A stretch of 64,000 nt of DNA, from positions 92,585 through 156,584 of the forward strand of contig CANQTF010000006.1 in NCBI GenBank assembly GCA_947626745.1, given 5' to 3'. A program made the position numbers and the translations under genes. The stretch is from an uncultured Lachnospiraceae bacterium (GTDB lineage: Bacteria; Bacillota; Clostridia; Lachnospirales; Lachnospiraceae). The notes beneath the pieces were generated by a model. It saw nothing but the letters and a program-made list of their open reading frames with translations, ran no database searches and was not told the origin of the DNA. Shown here in pieces: positions 42,340 through 52,178 of this stretch (position 1 is the first letter of the stretch; each line of letters begins with the position of its first letter).

Positions 42340-43365
42340 TTATTTGATCACCTGAATCCAGCCTTCGGGCGCTTCGATGCGGCCCATTTGAATACCGGTC
42401 AGCGTATCGTACAGCTTCTTCGTGATCGGGCCCATCTCATTCATGCCGCTCGCGAAAGTGATCTCCCTGCCGTGATCCACGATCTTTCCCACCGGGGAGA
42501 TGACCGCCGCCGTGCCGCACAGGCCGCACTCCGCGAACTCTTTGACCTCCTCGAAAGGAACGACGCGCTCCTCCACTTCCAGGCCGAGATAGTCCTTTGC
42601 GACTACCATCAGAGAGCGTCTCGTAATGGACGGCAGGATACTGTCGGACTTCGGCGTTACGACCTTGTTGTCCTTCGTCACAAACAGGAAGTTGGCGCCG
42701 CCCGTCTCCTCCACGTTGGTCCTTGTCGCCGCGTCCAGATACATGTTCTCGTCAAAGCCCTCTTCGTGCGCCGTCACGATAGCGTGCAGACTCATGGCAT
42801 AGTTCAGCCCCGCCTTGATATGCCCCGTGCCGTGCGGCGCCGCTCTGTCGAAATCACTCACTTTAAGGGTCAGGGGCTTCACGCCGCCCTTGAAGTACGG
42901 GCCTACCGGCGTCGTAAATACTCTGAACTGATATTCCTCCGCCGGCTTCACACCGATCACGGAGGAGCTGCCGAACATATACGGACGGATATAGAGCGTC
43001 GCGCCGGAACCGTAAGGCGGAACATACGCCTCGTTCGCCGCCACCGTGTCGATCACCGCCTGCACAAAACGATCCTTGGGGAACACCGGCATCTCCAGCC
43101 TTTTGCAGCTATCCTCCATACGCTGTGCATTCAGATCCGGGCGGAAGGTCACGATGTGGCCGTCCTGCGTCGTGTATGCCTTCATGCCCTCAAAGCACGT
43201 CTGCGCATACTGAAACACGCCGGCGCACTCATTGATCTGAACGGTCGCGTCCGATATGAGTTTTCCCTCATCCCAAACTCCGTTCTTATAATTTGCCACA
43301 AACCTCTTGTCCGTCTCCTGATAACCGAATCCGAGGTTTGCCCAGTCAATGTTCTTCTTCTCCAT
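42340..43365 (-). CDS. ilvE: Branched-chain amino acid aminotransferase
   Basis: A fold-type IV PLP enzyme of 341 residues that interconverts Leu, Ile, Val and their 2-keto acids with glutamate/2-oxoglutarate. Landmarks are CFEGMKAY near residue 60, YIRPYMFGSS, the PLP Lys region KAGLNYAMSLHAIVTA, and the signature stretch EETGGANFLFVT. The length and these motifs match the longer (eukaryote-like, group II) branch of IlvE. The ATG follows AAGGAG. It lies 28 bases before the foldase lipoprotein gene and may share its transcript. Confidence 0.92.
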   Translation of the reverse strand: MEKKNIDWANLGFGYQETDKRFVANYKNGVWDEGKLISDATVQINECAGVFQYAQTCFEGMKAYTTQDGHIVTFRPDLNAQRMEDSCKRLEMPVFPKDRFVQAVIDTVAANEAYVPPYGSGATLYIRPYMFGSSSVIGVKPAEEYQFRVFTTPVGPYFKGGVKPLTLKVSDFDRAAPHGTGHIKAGLNYAMSLHAIVTAHEEGFDENMYLDAATRTNVEETGGANFLFVTKDNKVVTPKSDSILPSITRRSLMVVAKDYLGLEVEERVVPFEEVKEFAECGLCGTAAVISPVGKIVDHGREITFASGMNEMGPITKKLYDTLTGIQMGRIEAPEGWIQVIK

Positions 43366-43446
43366 CTTCGTACTCCTTCTTCCGCAAAGTATCGTTTTAC
43401 TGTCTCTATCTTATACCTTTGCCCCTAAAAGTCAAGGTGCAGTTCA

Positions 43447-45357
43447 TCAAAGCACGGCGTTGACCACTTCCAGCGCGATATCGTAGGCGTAATCCTTGAC
43501 CGCCTTCTCGCACAGGCGCAGCATCTTCTTGTCCGCCTCGGGACGATCGTAGCGTTTCAGCTCTTTCAGCTTCTCGTTGACGCTGTCCCCGTCAAAATCG
43601 TCCAGTCTGCCCGCCAGCTCCCTGAGCGCCTTCTTCCATTCGTCGTCAGAGATCTTGACAGCTTCCGTTTCCTTCGGCTCGGCGCTGCCTTTTGCCGCCT
43701 TGCTCTCGCTGTCGAGATACGCCTTCAGATCCTTGCGCATACTCTTCATCAGATTGAAGAGGATCGGCGAACGCACCTCCACGTCTTCAAGCTGTCCGGC
43801 CTTGCTCATCTTCTCCAGCTCGAACGCCTCGTCGGCAAGATCGTCGGCGCCCACGTTCCTCGCGTTGCCTTTGAGTGAGTGTACGATGATCGCATAGCCG
43901 GGCATATCCCGTTTCTTCAGGAAATCCCGCAGCGCATCCTCCTTTTCTTTCAGGATCAGATGAAAATCCTGCAGCACTTTGCCGTAGAGGGCCATATCGT
44001 TTCCCATATATTTCAGGCCGTTTCGGATATTGAAGCCGATGCCGCTCAGCTTGCTCTCCATCAGGCTGATCTCCGTCTCGTCTTCCCCTTCCATGCCGTC
44101 CTCCTGCTTTTCCTTCGTCAGGTAGACGACATTGGAGGGCAGATACTGTATCAGCATATTCTCAAATTTCTCGGCGTCGATAGGCTTCGTCAGATAATCC
44201 TGAAAGCCCTCGTTCAGGTAGAACTCCCGCGCCCCCGTCACCGCGTTGGCGGTCAGGGCGATCACCGGCGTGTCGGCCGACGGATTGCCCTCCAGCTTCC
44301 GGATCGCATGCAGTGTCTCCACGCCGTCCATCACGGGCATCATGTGATCCAGACAGATGACATGATAGGTCTTGCGCTTCAGAAGCTCGAGACACTCTTC
44401 GCCGCTGCCGGCCACATCGACCTGAAGCCTCGTCTCCTTGAGCAGTCCCTGCGCCACCGCCAGATTCATGGCATTGTCGTCAACGATCAGGACGCGTCCC
44501 ATCGGCGCGATGAATTTCTGCTTGTAATTTCTGACGCTGTGCAGACTCTCGTTATATTTTTTCTCGAAATCTCCCAGCGGCGCGGCATCCACGACCTTCT
44601 GCACGATCCTGAAAGAAAAAGCCGACCCTTTGCCGAAAGTACTCTCCACCTGAAGCTCGCTTCCCATCATGGAGACAAGCCGTTTCGTGATAGCCAGTCC
44701 CAGCCCCGTACTGTCCTTCTTGCCTCTGGTGACTGTGTCCATGCGCTGAAAAGCGCCGAACAGCTTGGCGATATCCTTTTCCCTGATGCCGATGCCGGTA
44801 TCCTTCACCGCAAAATCGACCTCGATCTCGTCCCCGTCCAGCCTGTTCCAGCCGAGATGCAGCGTCACCTTGCCGCGGTCCGTATACTTGACGGCGTTGG
44901 ACAGCAGATTATTCAGGATCTGGCGCAGGTGGATCTCGTCGCCCGACAGCTTGTAAGGAATATCCTGTGCGATATCCAGCTCCAGATCCAGCTTCTTCTT
45001 GCGCAGCGGTATGGAGATACCGTTGACGAGATCGTTCAGGAGCGAACTGACATCATAGATGCCGTTCGACAATTTCATCTGTCCCGACTCTAACTTCGTA
45101 AAGTCCAGAATATCGCTGACCAGCGTAAGCAGCACATTGCCCGCCTGTCTGATGTCCATCGCGTACTCTTTGATCGCCTCTTCCTGACTCTCGCGCAGGA
45201 TCAGTTCATTCAGCCCGAGGATCGTATTGATCGGCGTGCGCAGCTCGTGAGACATGTTCGCCAGAAAAAGATCCCGTGTGTGCTCCGCCCGTTTCATGGC
45301 ATCATTCATTGTTTCGGAAGGCCGATCCGCCGACCCCTGTTTTTTCTCTTGGCTCAT
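43447..45357 (-). CDS. Soluble hybrid histidine kinase with receiver and HPt domains
   Basis: A 636-residue signalling protein lacking any membrane segment or sensory domain. It starts almost directly with HisKA (LANMSHELRTPINTILGLNEL, His about 37), followed by the ATPase domain (N-box LNNLLSNAVKYT, VKDTGIGI, GLGLAITK). A receiver follows at about 285-405 (VLIVDDNAMN; phosphoacceptor Asp in VICLDHMMPVMDG), and an HPt domain at about 455-540 (IVHSLKGNARNVGA). This is a compact multistep phosphorelay. Input must come from a partner protein or ligand. It follows folA by about 90 bases, with a small AACACTC/GAGTGTT hairpin in between. Confidence 0.9.
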   Translation of the reverse strand: MSQEKKQGSADRPSETMNDAMKRAEHTRDLFLANMSHELRTPINTILGLNELILRESQEEAIKEYAMDIRQAGNVLLTLVSDILDFTKLESGQMKLSNGIYDVSSLLNDLVNGISIPLRKKKLDLELDIAQDIPYKLSGDEIHLRQILNNLLSNAVKYTDRGKVTLHLGWNRLDGDEIEVDFAVKDTGIGIREKDIAKLFGAFQRMDTVTRGKKDSTGLGLAITKRLVSMMGSELQVESTFGKGSAFSFRIVQKVVDAAPLGDFEKKYNESLHSVRNYKQKFIAPMGRVLIVDDNAMNLAVAQGLLKETRLQVDVAGSGEECLELLKRKTYHVICLDHMMPVMDGVETLHAIRKLEGNPSADTPVIALTANAVTGAREFYLNEGFQDYLTKPIDAEKFENMLIQYLPSNVVYLTKEKQEDGMEGEDETEISLMESKLSGIGFNIRNGLKYMGNDMALYGKVLQDFHLILKEKEDALRDFLKKRDMPGYAIIVHSLKGNARNVGADDLADEAFELEKMSKAGQLEDVEVRSPILFNLMKSMRKDLKAYLDSESKAAKGSAEPKETEAVKISDDEWKKALRELAGRLDDFDGDSVNEKLKELKRYDRPEADKKMLRLCEKAVKDYAYDIALEVVNAVL

Positions 45358-45446
45358 TTCCTTTTCCCCTTCCCAACACTCGCGCCCATGAGTGTTTCCC
45401 CTTCTTTCTGTGATATACTCCCGCAGTCCTCCCGATAGGCGAGGAG

Positions 45447-45938
45447 CTACCTTTTTCTCTCATACCGCACAAATTCATAGGTGAGATCGAAATATGTCTG
45501 CTCGTCGCTGTCAGCCGTGATCTCCCACTCATCGCTCTCGTCCAGATTCGGAAAATAGGCGTCCGCCTCGTACGTGTGGCCGATCTTCGTCACATGCGCC
45601 ACGTCGCAGTACGGCAGCATCATGCGGTAAACGCTCTCACCGCCGATGATATAGACATCCTCGCTCGGATATTCTTTCAGCTTCTCCAGGAGCTCTTCCT
45701 TGCTGTGTACGACAATGGCATCTTTCACATGATAGTCCGGATTGGTTGACATAATAATATTGGTGCGGTTTTTCAGCGGCATCCCCTGCGGAAAAGTCTC
45801 CAGCGTCTTCCTGCCGAGCACTACCACCTTGCCCGTCGTCTCCTGCCGGAAATTCTTGTGATCCGCGGGGATCCTTACGAGCAGACTGTTCTTGCAGCCG
45901 ATCGCCCAATGATTGTCCACTGCAACGATGATGTTCAT
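45447..45938 (-). CDS. folA: Dihydrofolate reductase
   Basis: A 163-residue DHFR, which reduces dihydrofolate to tetrahydrofolate with NADPH. Visible are MNIIVAVDNHWAIGCKNSLL, VVVLGRKTLETFP, and VYIIGGESVYRMMLPY. The substrate-binding acid after RIPAD (about 25-27) is in place. The ATG follows GGAGG. It is downstream of thyA in the same direction, the standard pairing, because ThyA produces dihydrofolate that FolA recycles. The 136 bases between them hold two hairpins. Confidence 0.95.
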   Translation of the reverse strand: MNIIVAVDNHWAIGCKNSLLVRIPADHKNFRQETTGKVVVLGRKTLETFPQGMPLKNRTNIIMSTNPDYHVKDAIVVHSKEELLEKLKEYPSEDVYIIGGESVYRMMLPYCDVAHVTKIGHTYEADAYFPNLDESDEWEITADSDEQTYFDLTYEFVRYERKR

Positions 45939-45990
45939 GTGTGTCCTCCTGCTTATCTTAGACTCGCAAGCACGCGCTGACGCGCTCCCT

Positions 45991-46072
45991 CGCCTGTTTC
46001 ACAGGCGGCTTGCTCGTTAACGGCGCACGAAAAACAAATGCCGCTCCGCGTCGCTTGTTTTTCGTCTGCGCC
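45991..46072 (-). repeat. Two hairpins between thyA and folA
   Basis: A long imperfect palindrome (46022-46072; arms GGCGCA-CGAAAAACAA and TTGTTTTTCG-TCTGCGCC) starts 2 bases after the thyA stop. A perfect CGCCTGT/ACAGGCG hairpin (45991-46007) follows. The first resembles the structure after purF in layout. They may act as partial terminators or RNA-stability elements between the two genes. Confidence 0.55.
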
Positions 46073-46074
46073 TG

Positions 46075-46923
46075 TTACACCGCGATCGGGATATCTTCGA
46101 TCTGCGGCCCGGTCACATAGTTCTCCACCTTTACATCGTCCCTCGTAAATCGATAGAAATCCTTCACGTCGGGATTCAGCCAAAATGCGGGCGCGTCATA
46201 GGACGGTCTTTCGATCAGCTCCCGAATGATCGGGATATGCCTGTCATAGATGTGCGCGTCCGCAATGACATGCACCAGTTCGCCCGCCTCCATATCACAC
46301 ACCTGCGCCAGCATATGCATCAACACCGCGTACTGCACCACATTCCAGTTGTTGGCGGCGAGCACATCCTGTGAGCGCTGGTTCAGCACCGCGTTCAGCG
46401 TCAGCCTGTCGTGTCCCTTTTTCTGCGTCACATTGAAGGTCATGCTGTATGCGCAGGGATACAGGTTCATCTCATGCAGATCCTGATGAACGTACATGTT
46501 GGTCATGATGCGGCGGCTGAAGGGATTGTTTTTCAGATCATAGATGACACGGTCTACCTGATCCATCATGCCTTCCTTGTACCGATGCTTTACCCGCATC
46601 TGATAGCCGTACGCCTTGCCGATAGAGCCGTCCGCGTCCGCCCACTCGTCCCAGATGTGGCTGTGCAGATCGTTGATATTGTTGGACTTGCGCTGCCAGA
46701 TCCAGAGCATCTCGTCGGTGGCGCTTTTTAACGCCGTCCGCCGCAGCGTCAGGATCGGAAACTCTCTCGTCAGATCGTACCGGTTCACCACGCCGAACTT
46801 CTTCACCGTATAGGCGGGAGCGCCGTCCGGCCAGCGGGGCCGCACTTTTTCCCCCTCCGTACTCGTTCCGTTCTCCAGAATATCCCTGCACATATTGATG
46901 AAAATATCGTCCGCCAAACTCAT
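46075..46923 (-). CDS. thyA: Thymidylate synthase
   Basis: ThyA converts dUMP to dTMP using methylene-tetrahydrofolate. The 282-residue protein has the phosphate-binding region near the N-terminus, HIWDEWADADGSIGKAYGYQ, the catalytic Cys in LYPCAYSMTFNV, the QRSQDVLAANNWNVVQYAVL stretch and HIYDRHI. The residue after the catalytic Cys is Ala instead of the common His, as in some Firmicutes ThyA. The ATG follows AAGGA. It is followed by folA. Confidence 0.96.
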   Translation of the reverse strand: MSLADDIFINMCRDILENGTSTEGEKVRPRWPDGAPAYTVKKFGVVNRYDLTREFPILTLRRTALKSATDEMLWIWQRKSNNINDLHSHIWDEWADADGSIGKAYGYQMRVKHRYKEGMMDQVDRVIYDLKNNPFSRRIMTNMYVHQDLHEMNLYPCAYSMTFNVTQKKGHDRLTLNAVLNQRSQDVLAANNWNVVQYAVLMHMLAQVCDMEAGELVHVIADAHIYDRHIPIIRELIERPSYDAPAFWLNPDVKDFYRFTRDDVKVENYVTGPQIEDIPIAV

Positions 46924-46946
46924 TGTATCGTCCTTCTCACATTACT

Positions 46947-48545
46947 TCATGTCCTGTCCCACTTGTCACACAGCGAGTTGATCTGATCCGCGAATTTCGC
47001 AAGATCCTTGTTCGCGCCGTCCTCGTTCTTGTGGATAATGGCGATAAGGCGCTGCCCGCTGGCGAGCAGTCTCGCAAAGACGTCCGAGACGCCTCTTGCC
47101 TTCTTCTTCACAGCCACAGGCTCGGCCTCGTAGATAAAGCTGCCGTCTATCAGATCGAACCGCGTGCCGCTGTAGGGCGCGTATGCGTCCAGACCATGCT
47201 CCGTCCTAAGACACGCCGTAAAGAGCTTGCACACGCTGTCCTCGCCGTGTACCACGAACACCTTGGCGGGTCTGCGCCTGAATCCCTCTACCCAGTCGAT
47301 CAGACCGTTCTTGTCCGCATGTCCGCTCATACCGACTAACTTCATGATCTGCGCGCGCACCTCGATCTGCTCTCCGAAGAGCTTCACTTCCTTCGCACCT
47401 TCCACGATAGCCCTTCCCAGCGTGCCGACAGCCTGATAACCCACGAACAGTACCGTACATTCCGGCCGCCAGAGATTGTGCTTTAGGTGATGCCTGATGC
47501 GCCCCGCCTCGCACATGCCCGAGGCGGAAATGATGACCTTGGGCGTATTGTCAAAGTTGATCTCTTTTGATTCGTCGCTGGTGATCGCCAGCTTAAGCCC
47601 CGGAAACGTGATCGGATTGATCCCCTGTCTGACGAACGCCATGGCCGCCTCGTCAAAGCACTCGTACTCGTTCTTCTGGAAGATGCCGGTGGCTTCCACC
47701 GCCAGCGGACTGTCCACGTAGACAGGAAAATCCTCGTGCCCCTTCACCAGCCTGTCCGCCTTGATCTGCCGCAGGAAATACAGCAGCTCCTGCGTCCTGC
47801 CGACCGCAAAAGAAGGGATCACCACATTGCCGCCCCTGTCAAATGTGGTCTTCAGGATCTTCGTCAACTCCCCGATATAATCCGGTCTGTCCGCGCTGTG
47901 CAGCCTGTCCCCGTAAGTGGATTCCATAACCACATAGTCGGCCTCTTCCGTCATCTTGGGATCTTTGATCAGAGGCTGGCTGGAATTGCCGATGTCCCCC
48001 GAGAATACGATCTTCTTCGTGACGCCGTTCTCCGTGGCCCACACCTCGATGCTGGACGAGCCGAGCAGATGCCCGATATCCGTAAACCGGATCTTCACGC
48101 CCTCGCAGACTGTGATCTCCTTCTCGTAATCGCACGGAATGAGCCGTCTGATCGTGCCGTCCGCGTCCTCCATCGTATAGATCGGCTCGATGATCTCACC
48201 GGCGCTCCTCCGCGCCTTGCGGTTCTTCCACTCCGCCTCCTGCATCTGGATATGCGCACAGTCGCGCAGCATGATGCTGCACAGATCGCACGTCGCCGCC
48301 GTCGCGTAGATACCGCCCCGGAATCCTCTGGAGTATAGGAGCGGCAGCAAGCCAGAATGGTCTATGTGCGCGTGCGTCAGGAACACGTAATCGATCAGCG
48401 CCGCATCCACAGGCAGTTCGCAGTTCTCAAAGACATTGACGCCCTGCTCCATACCGTAATCCACCAGAATATTTTTATCCCCGACCCGAAGATAATGACA
48501 GCTTCCCGTCACCTCGTGGTCGGCTCCGATAAACATAAGCTCCAT
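46947..48545 (-). CDS. Metallo-beta-lactamase/beta-CASP RNA nuclease
   Basis: A 532-residue protein of the beta-CASP group, which cuts or trims RNA. Metal-binding motifs are THAHIDHSG (about 58-66), the His in DIGHLLGSSSIE, and SGDIGN. The beta-CASP part contains MESTYGDR, IPSFAVGRTQELLYFL and SASGMCEAGRIRHHL; SGHADKNGL follows. The architecture matches the YSH1/CPSF-like bacterial family rather than RNase J, which is longer in the C-terminal part. The ATG follows AGGAGGG. It is 23 bases before thyA and may share its transcript. Confidence 0.9.
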   Translation of the reverse strand: MELMFIGADHEVTGSCHYLRVGDKNILVDYGMEQGVNVFENCELPVDAALIDYVFLTHAHIDHSGLLPLLYSRGFRGGIYATAATCDLCSIMLRDCAHIQMQEAEWKNRKARRSAGEIIEPIYTMEDADGTIRRLIPCDYEKEITVCEGVKIRFTDIGHLLGSSSIEVWATENGVTKKIVFSGDIGNSSQPLIKDPKMTEEADYVVMESTYGDRLHSADRPDYIGELTKILKTTFDRGGNVVIPSFAVGRTQELLYFLRQIKADRLVKGHEDFPVYVDSPLAVEATGIFQKNEYECFDEAAMAFVRQGINPITFPGLKLAITSDESKEINFDNTPKVIISASGMCEAGRIRHHLKHNLWRPECTVLFVGYQAVGTLGRAIVEGAKEVKLFGEQIEVRAQIMKLVGMSGHADKNGLIDWVEGFRRRPAKVFVVHGEDSVCKLFTACLRTEHGLDAYAPYSGTRFDLIDGSFIYEAEPVAVKKKARGVSDVFARLLASGQRLIAIIHKNEDGANKDLAKFADQINSLCDKWDRT

Positions 48546-48669
48546 AAGATCCCTCCTATTTGTCTATCATACCATTTTTTCCATTATGCGTAAATAAATT
48601 TCGGCAACTTGCGACTGTTTTTCCATACTATAAGCATATAATCATCATTTGATCGAGGTGATCCGAGCC

Positions 48670-49305
48670 GTGGCCGGTACTTTTTCCGCGCTTTTTCTCT
48701 TCCTGACCGCCGTGTCCGTCGATTCTCTGACCGCCGGGCTGACCTACGGAACGCAGCGGGTGTGCATCAAGCCAGCCGCCTACCTCATTCTGTCCTGCAT
48801 TCCCGCAGCCTTCATCGCCGCCGCCAACCGTGTCGGCGCATACATTTTCCTTTTTCTGCCGAAATCCATTCTCCCGCCCCTCTCCTTCTTCCTGCTGTTC
48901 CTCCTCGGCTTAAGCAAATTATCCGAAAGTCTGCTGCGGGCCGTCGCCCGCAGATATCCCACTCTCACCCGCCACTGGGGCTGCCGGATCAAACAGCTCA
49001 ACATCGTCTTCACCGTCTACCTGTCGCCGGAGGACGCCAACCGGGAAGATCTGCAGATCCTCAGCCCGAAAGAAGCGCTCCTGCTGGCTCTCGCGCTCTC
49101 TCTGGACAGCGTACTCGCGGGTATGGCCTTCACCACCGGCCCGCTTCCCCTCGTCACGCTGTTTTTCACGGCGGCCCTGTTCAATCTGGCCCTCTTCTGT
49201 ATCGGATACGGCATCGGCTATCTGCTCCGCCTGGCTTTCCGCGCGGACCTGTCTTGGTTCAGTGGTCTGTGTCTTATCCTGCTGGCATTGCAGAGTCTGC
49301 TGTGA
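48670..49305 (+). CDS. ytaF: YtaF-like sporulation membrane protein (MntP-related)
   Basis: A membrane protein of about 211 residues with six hydrophobic segments and an internal repeat typical of the MntP/YtaF (DUF204) group. LTAVSVDSLTAGLTYG near the start and LALALSLDSVLAGMAF in the second half are the two paired Asp-containing helices. In B. subtilis ytaF is a sporulation gene; metal transport is inferred from MntP. I choose GTG at 48670 because GAGGTG lies 9 bases upstream; an in-frame TTG at 48649 has no site. It is convergent with the calcium ATPase gene, 3 bases away. Confidence 0.78.
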   Translation: MAGTFSALFLFLTAVSVDSLTAGLTYGTQRVCIKPAAYLILSCIPAAFIAAANRVGAYIFLFLPKSILPPLSFFLLFLLGLSKLSESLLRAVARRYPTLTRHWGCRIKQLNIVFTVYLSPEDANREDLQILSPKEALLLALALSLDSVLAGMAFTTGPLPLVTLFFTAALFNLALFCIGYGIGYLLRLAFRADLSWFSGLCLILLALQSLL

Positions 49306-49308
49306 TGC

Positions 49309-52023
49309 CTACAGCGCGGTGTCCGCACCTGCCCGCACCGGTCCGTCTGCCGCCTCCGGCACAGACTTCTCCGGCTTGCGGCTTCCCGCTCCCACCGCCA
49401 CGAGCAGTTCATGGACGATCAGGGGCATAGCGGACAATGCGATAAGCTGCGCCCACTCCGCCAGACTTAAGCGCACCGTACCGAACAGTGCGATGAGCGG
49501 CGTGATCTCCGTCACCGCGGCCTGCAGCGCGATGCCGACAAAAAACGCGCCGATCATATAGGGATTGTTCCTGTGGTTCATTTTGAACACCGAGCGGTTC
49601 ACATCCCGCATACCGATCGCGTGAAACAACTGGCTGATGCCCAGCACCGTGAATGCATGCGTCTGCGCTTTTGCGAGCACGGAGGATATCCGCAGTCCTT
49701 CGATAACATTATGTAAACTAATTGGCAGATTCTCCGCCACGATCCTGTCGTAGGGAACTTTCAGGAAGGCGGCAAGGCTCACGCCGCCGATCACCAGCCC
49801 GTAACAGATCACACACCAGAGTCCGCCCTTGGCAAAAAGCGATTCTTCCCTCTTTCGCGGAGGTTCGCTCATCAGGCTCTCGCCGTCATTGTCGTCCACA
49901 CCGAGCGCCAGCGCCGGCAGCGAGTCGGTGATCAGATTGATCCACAGGATAAAGCTCGCCTTGAGCGGACTCGGAAGTCCCGCCACGATAGTGATGAGCA
50001 TCGTCATGATCTCACCCAGATTGGAAGACAGGAGAAAGAGCACGGACTTTCTGATATTCTCATAGATCCCTCTCCCTTCCCGGATCGCCGTGCGAATGGT
50101 CGCAAAATTGTCGTCCATCAGCACGAAATCCGCCGCTCCCCTGGCCACATCCGTGCCGTTCTGGCCCATCGCGATACCGATATCGGCCGCCTGCAGCGAA
50201 GGCGCGTCGTTGACGCCGTCCCCCGTCATCGCCACCGTCCTGCCGAGCGTCCGGTATCCCTCAACGACCCGCACCTTATGCTCCGGCGTGACCCGCGCAA
50301 ACACCTTGATCTCCTCCAATCGCTGCAGGAAATGGTGGTCCTTCATATGATCCAGTTCCCGGCCCGTAATACACTGTTTCGGGCTGTCCGCTATCCCGAG
50401 TTCCCGGGCGACGGAATAGGCCGTATCCGGATGATCGCCCGTGATCATGACTGTGGAAACACCCGCTTTTTTGAATTCTTCCACGGCCTGCACGGCTTCG
50501 GCCCTGACCGGGTCACGCATACTGACCAGCCCGAGGAACACCATATCCTTTTCCTGCATGCCGCCGTTCAGATCCATGGCCAGCGCGATCACGCGCCTTC
50601 CCTCTTCCATAAGTCTTTTCTGCGCTCTCGCCGCCGCGTCCTTATCCGCCTGTGATATGGCGTATGCCTGTCCGCCGCGCCAGACACGGTCGCAGTTCTC
50701 CAGTATCCGCTCCGCCGCCCCTTTCGTGTAGGAGACGACACTGCCGTCCGCCTGATGTACGGTAGTCATCATCTTGCGCTCCGAATCGAACCCCCGCTCC
50801 GCCACGCGGGGATACGCAGCCCGGATCCCTTCTATGTCCGCGCCGCATTCCTCCGCCATGTGCAGCAGCGCAAGCTCCGTCGGATCACCGAGTCGGTCAC
50901 CGTCCCCCAGCACGCCGTCGTTACAGAGCACACAGCCCGCAACAAAACGCGCCGACACGGCATTATCCCGAAACCGTTCCCTCCCGACGAGCTTCCCGTC
51001 CAGATAGCACTCCGTCACCGTCATCTTATTCTGCGTCAGAGTCCCCGTCTTGTCAGAGCAGACGACCTCGACCGCCCCGAGCGTCTCCACGGAAGAAAGT
51101 CTGCGCACGATCGTCTTTGCACGCACCATGCGCGATACGCTCAACGCCAGCACGATCGTCACGATCGCCGGCAGCCCTTCCGGCACTGCCGCCACTGCCA
51201 GCGACACGGAGGTAAGGAGCATATCTCCCACATCACGCTTCTGCAGCACCGCCGTCACAAAGAGGAACACACAGATCCCCACCGCCAGGAAACTCAACAC
51301 CTTGCCCAGCTCGCCCAGTCTGACCTGCAGCGGCGTCAGCTTCTCCCTGCCGGTGTGCAGCATATCCGCGATATGGCCGATGCGCGTGTCCATGCCGATC
51401 GCCGTCACCACGCCTTTGCCCCGCCCCTTGGTCATGTAAGTGGACATATAGGCCATGTTCTTATCGCTGTTGTCTCCCTTGGAATCCGCTATATAGTCCG
51501 CGTCCTTCTCCACCGGAACAGACTCTCCCGTTAGGGTAGACTCTTCTACGCAAATCCCTATCGTTTCAATCAATCTGACATCTGCAGGAATCATATTGCC
51601 GGCCTCCAGCAGCACGATATCCCCCTGCACAAGCTCCTCTGCGGGGATCCTGACGCGTACACCGTCCCGCAGGACGTTCGCCTGCGGCGAAGATATTTTC
51701 CGGAGCGCTTCCATCGCCCTGTCCGCCTTGCCCTCCTGAATGATCCCCACGGCCGCGTTCAGGACCACCACGGCAACAATGATGATCGCATCGCCGAACT
51801 CGCATAACATCACGGAAATCGCCATCGCCACGAGCAGGATCAGTATAAGCGGATCGTTCAGCTGTTCTATGATCATCTGCCCGACGCTCTTCTTCTCCTG
51901 ATCCTTCAGCTTATTTGCCCCATACTTGGCCCTGCGTTCCATCGCCTCCCGGGAATTCAGCCCTCTGTCCTTGTCCGTTCCGAGTACGCGGAGTGTCTCC
52001 GCCGCCGTTTTCATTTCATACAT
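49309..52023 (-). CDS. SERCA-type calcium-translocating P-type ATPase
   Basis: A P-type ATPase of 904 residues that should pump Ca2+ out of the cell. The actuator motif is TGES (165-168); the phosphorylated Asp is D324 in SDKTGTLTQ. KGAAE, the hinge motif TGDGVNDAPSL and ten membrane helices are present. Calcium ligands of the IIA/SERCA type are visible: PEGLP in helix 4, SSNLGE in helix 5 and NLITDSLP in helix 6. The start at 52023 follows GGAGG. The gene stands alone. Related Na+ or Mn2+ pumps cannot be fully excluded. Confidence 0.92.
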   Translation of the reverse strand: MYEMKTAAETLRVLGTDKDRGLNSREAMERRAKYGANKLKDQEKKSVGQMIIEQLNDPLILILLVAMAISVMLCEFGDAIIIVAVVVLNAAVGIIQEGKADRAMEALRKISSPQANVLRDGVRVRIPAEELVQGDIVLLEAGNMIPADVRLIETIGICVEESTLTGESVPVEKDADYIADSKGDNSDKNMAYMSTYMTKGRGKGVVTAIGMDTRIGHIADMLHTGREKLTPLQVRLGELGKVLSFLAVGICVFLFVTAVLQKRDVGDMLLTSVSLAVAAVPEGLPAIVTIVLALSVSRMVRAKTIVRRLSSVETLGAVEVVCSDKTGTLTQNKMTVTECYLDGKLVGRERFRDNAVSARFVAGCVLCNDGVLGDGDRLGDPTELALLHMAEECGADIEGIRAAYPRVAERGFDSERKMMTTVHQADGSVVSYTKGAAERILENCDRVWRGGQAYAISQADKDAAARAQKRLMEEGRRVIALAMDLNGGMQEKDMVFLGLVSMRDPVRAEAVQAVEEFKKAGVSTVMITGDHPDTAYSVARELGIADSPKQCITGRELDHMKDHHFLQRLEEIKVFARVTPEHKVRVVEGYRTLGRTVAMTGDGVNDAPSLQAADIGIAMGQNGTDVARGAADFVLMDDNFATIRTAIREGRGIYENIRKSVLFLLSSNLGEIMTMLITIVAGLPSPLKASFILWINLITDSLPALALGVDDNDGESLMSEPPRKREESLFAKGGLWCVICYGLVIGGVSLAAFLKVPYDRIVAENLPISLHNVIEGLRISSVLAKAQTHAFTVLGISQLFHAIGMRDVNRSVFKMNHRNNPYMIGAFFVGIALQAAVTEITPLIALFGTVRLSLAEWAQLIALSAMPLIVHELLVAVGAGSRKPEKSVPEAADGPVRAGADTAL

Positions 52024-52147
52024 GAACTGCCCTCCAATCCCGAAGCGCCTCTTTCACGCGCTTTGTAAGGTATATGCAAAGGCTGTCCCATTTATGCCAA
52101 GCCTGTACGCCGCGCCGCCGGATCCGGCGGCAGAGATCCCGCACACG

Positions 52148-52178
52148 GAAAAAGGAGCCTCAGTTCAGAAGCTCCTCA
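52148..52178 (-). terminator. Terminator of greA
   Basis: On the minus strand AGGAGC and GCTCCT arms around a 12-base loop, followed by TTTTTCC. The hairpin overlaps the stop codon of greA. Confidence 0.75.
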
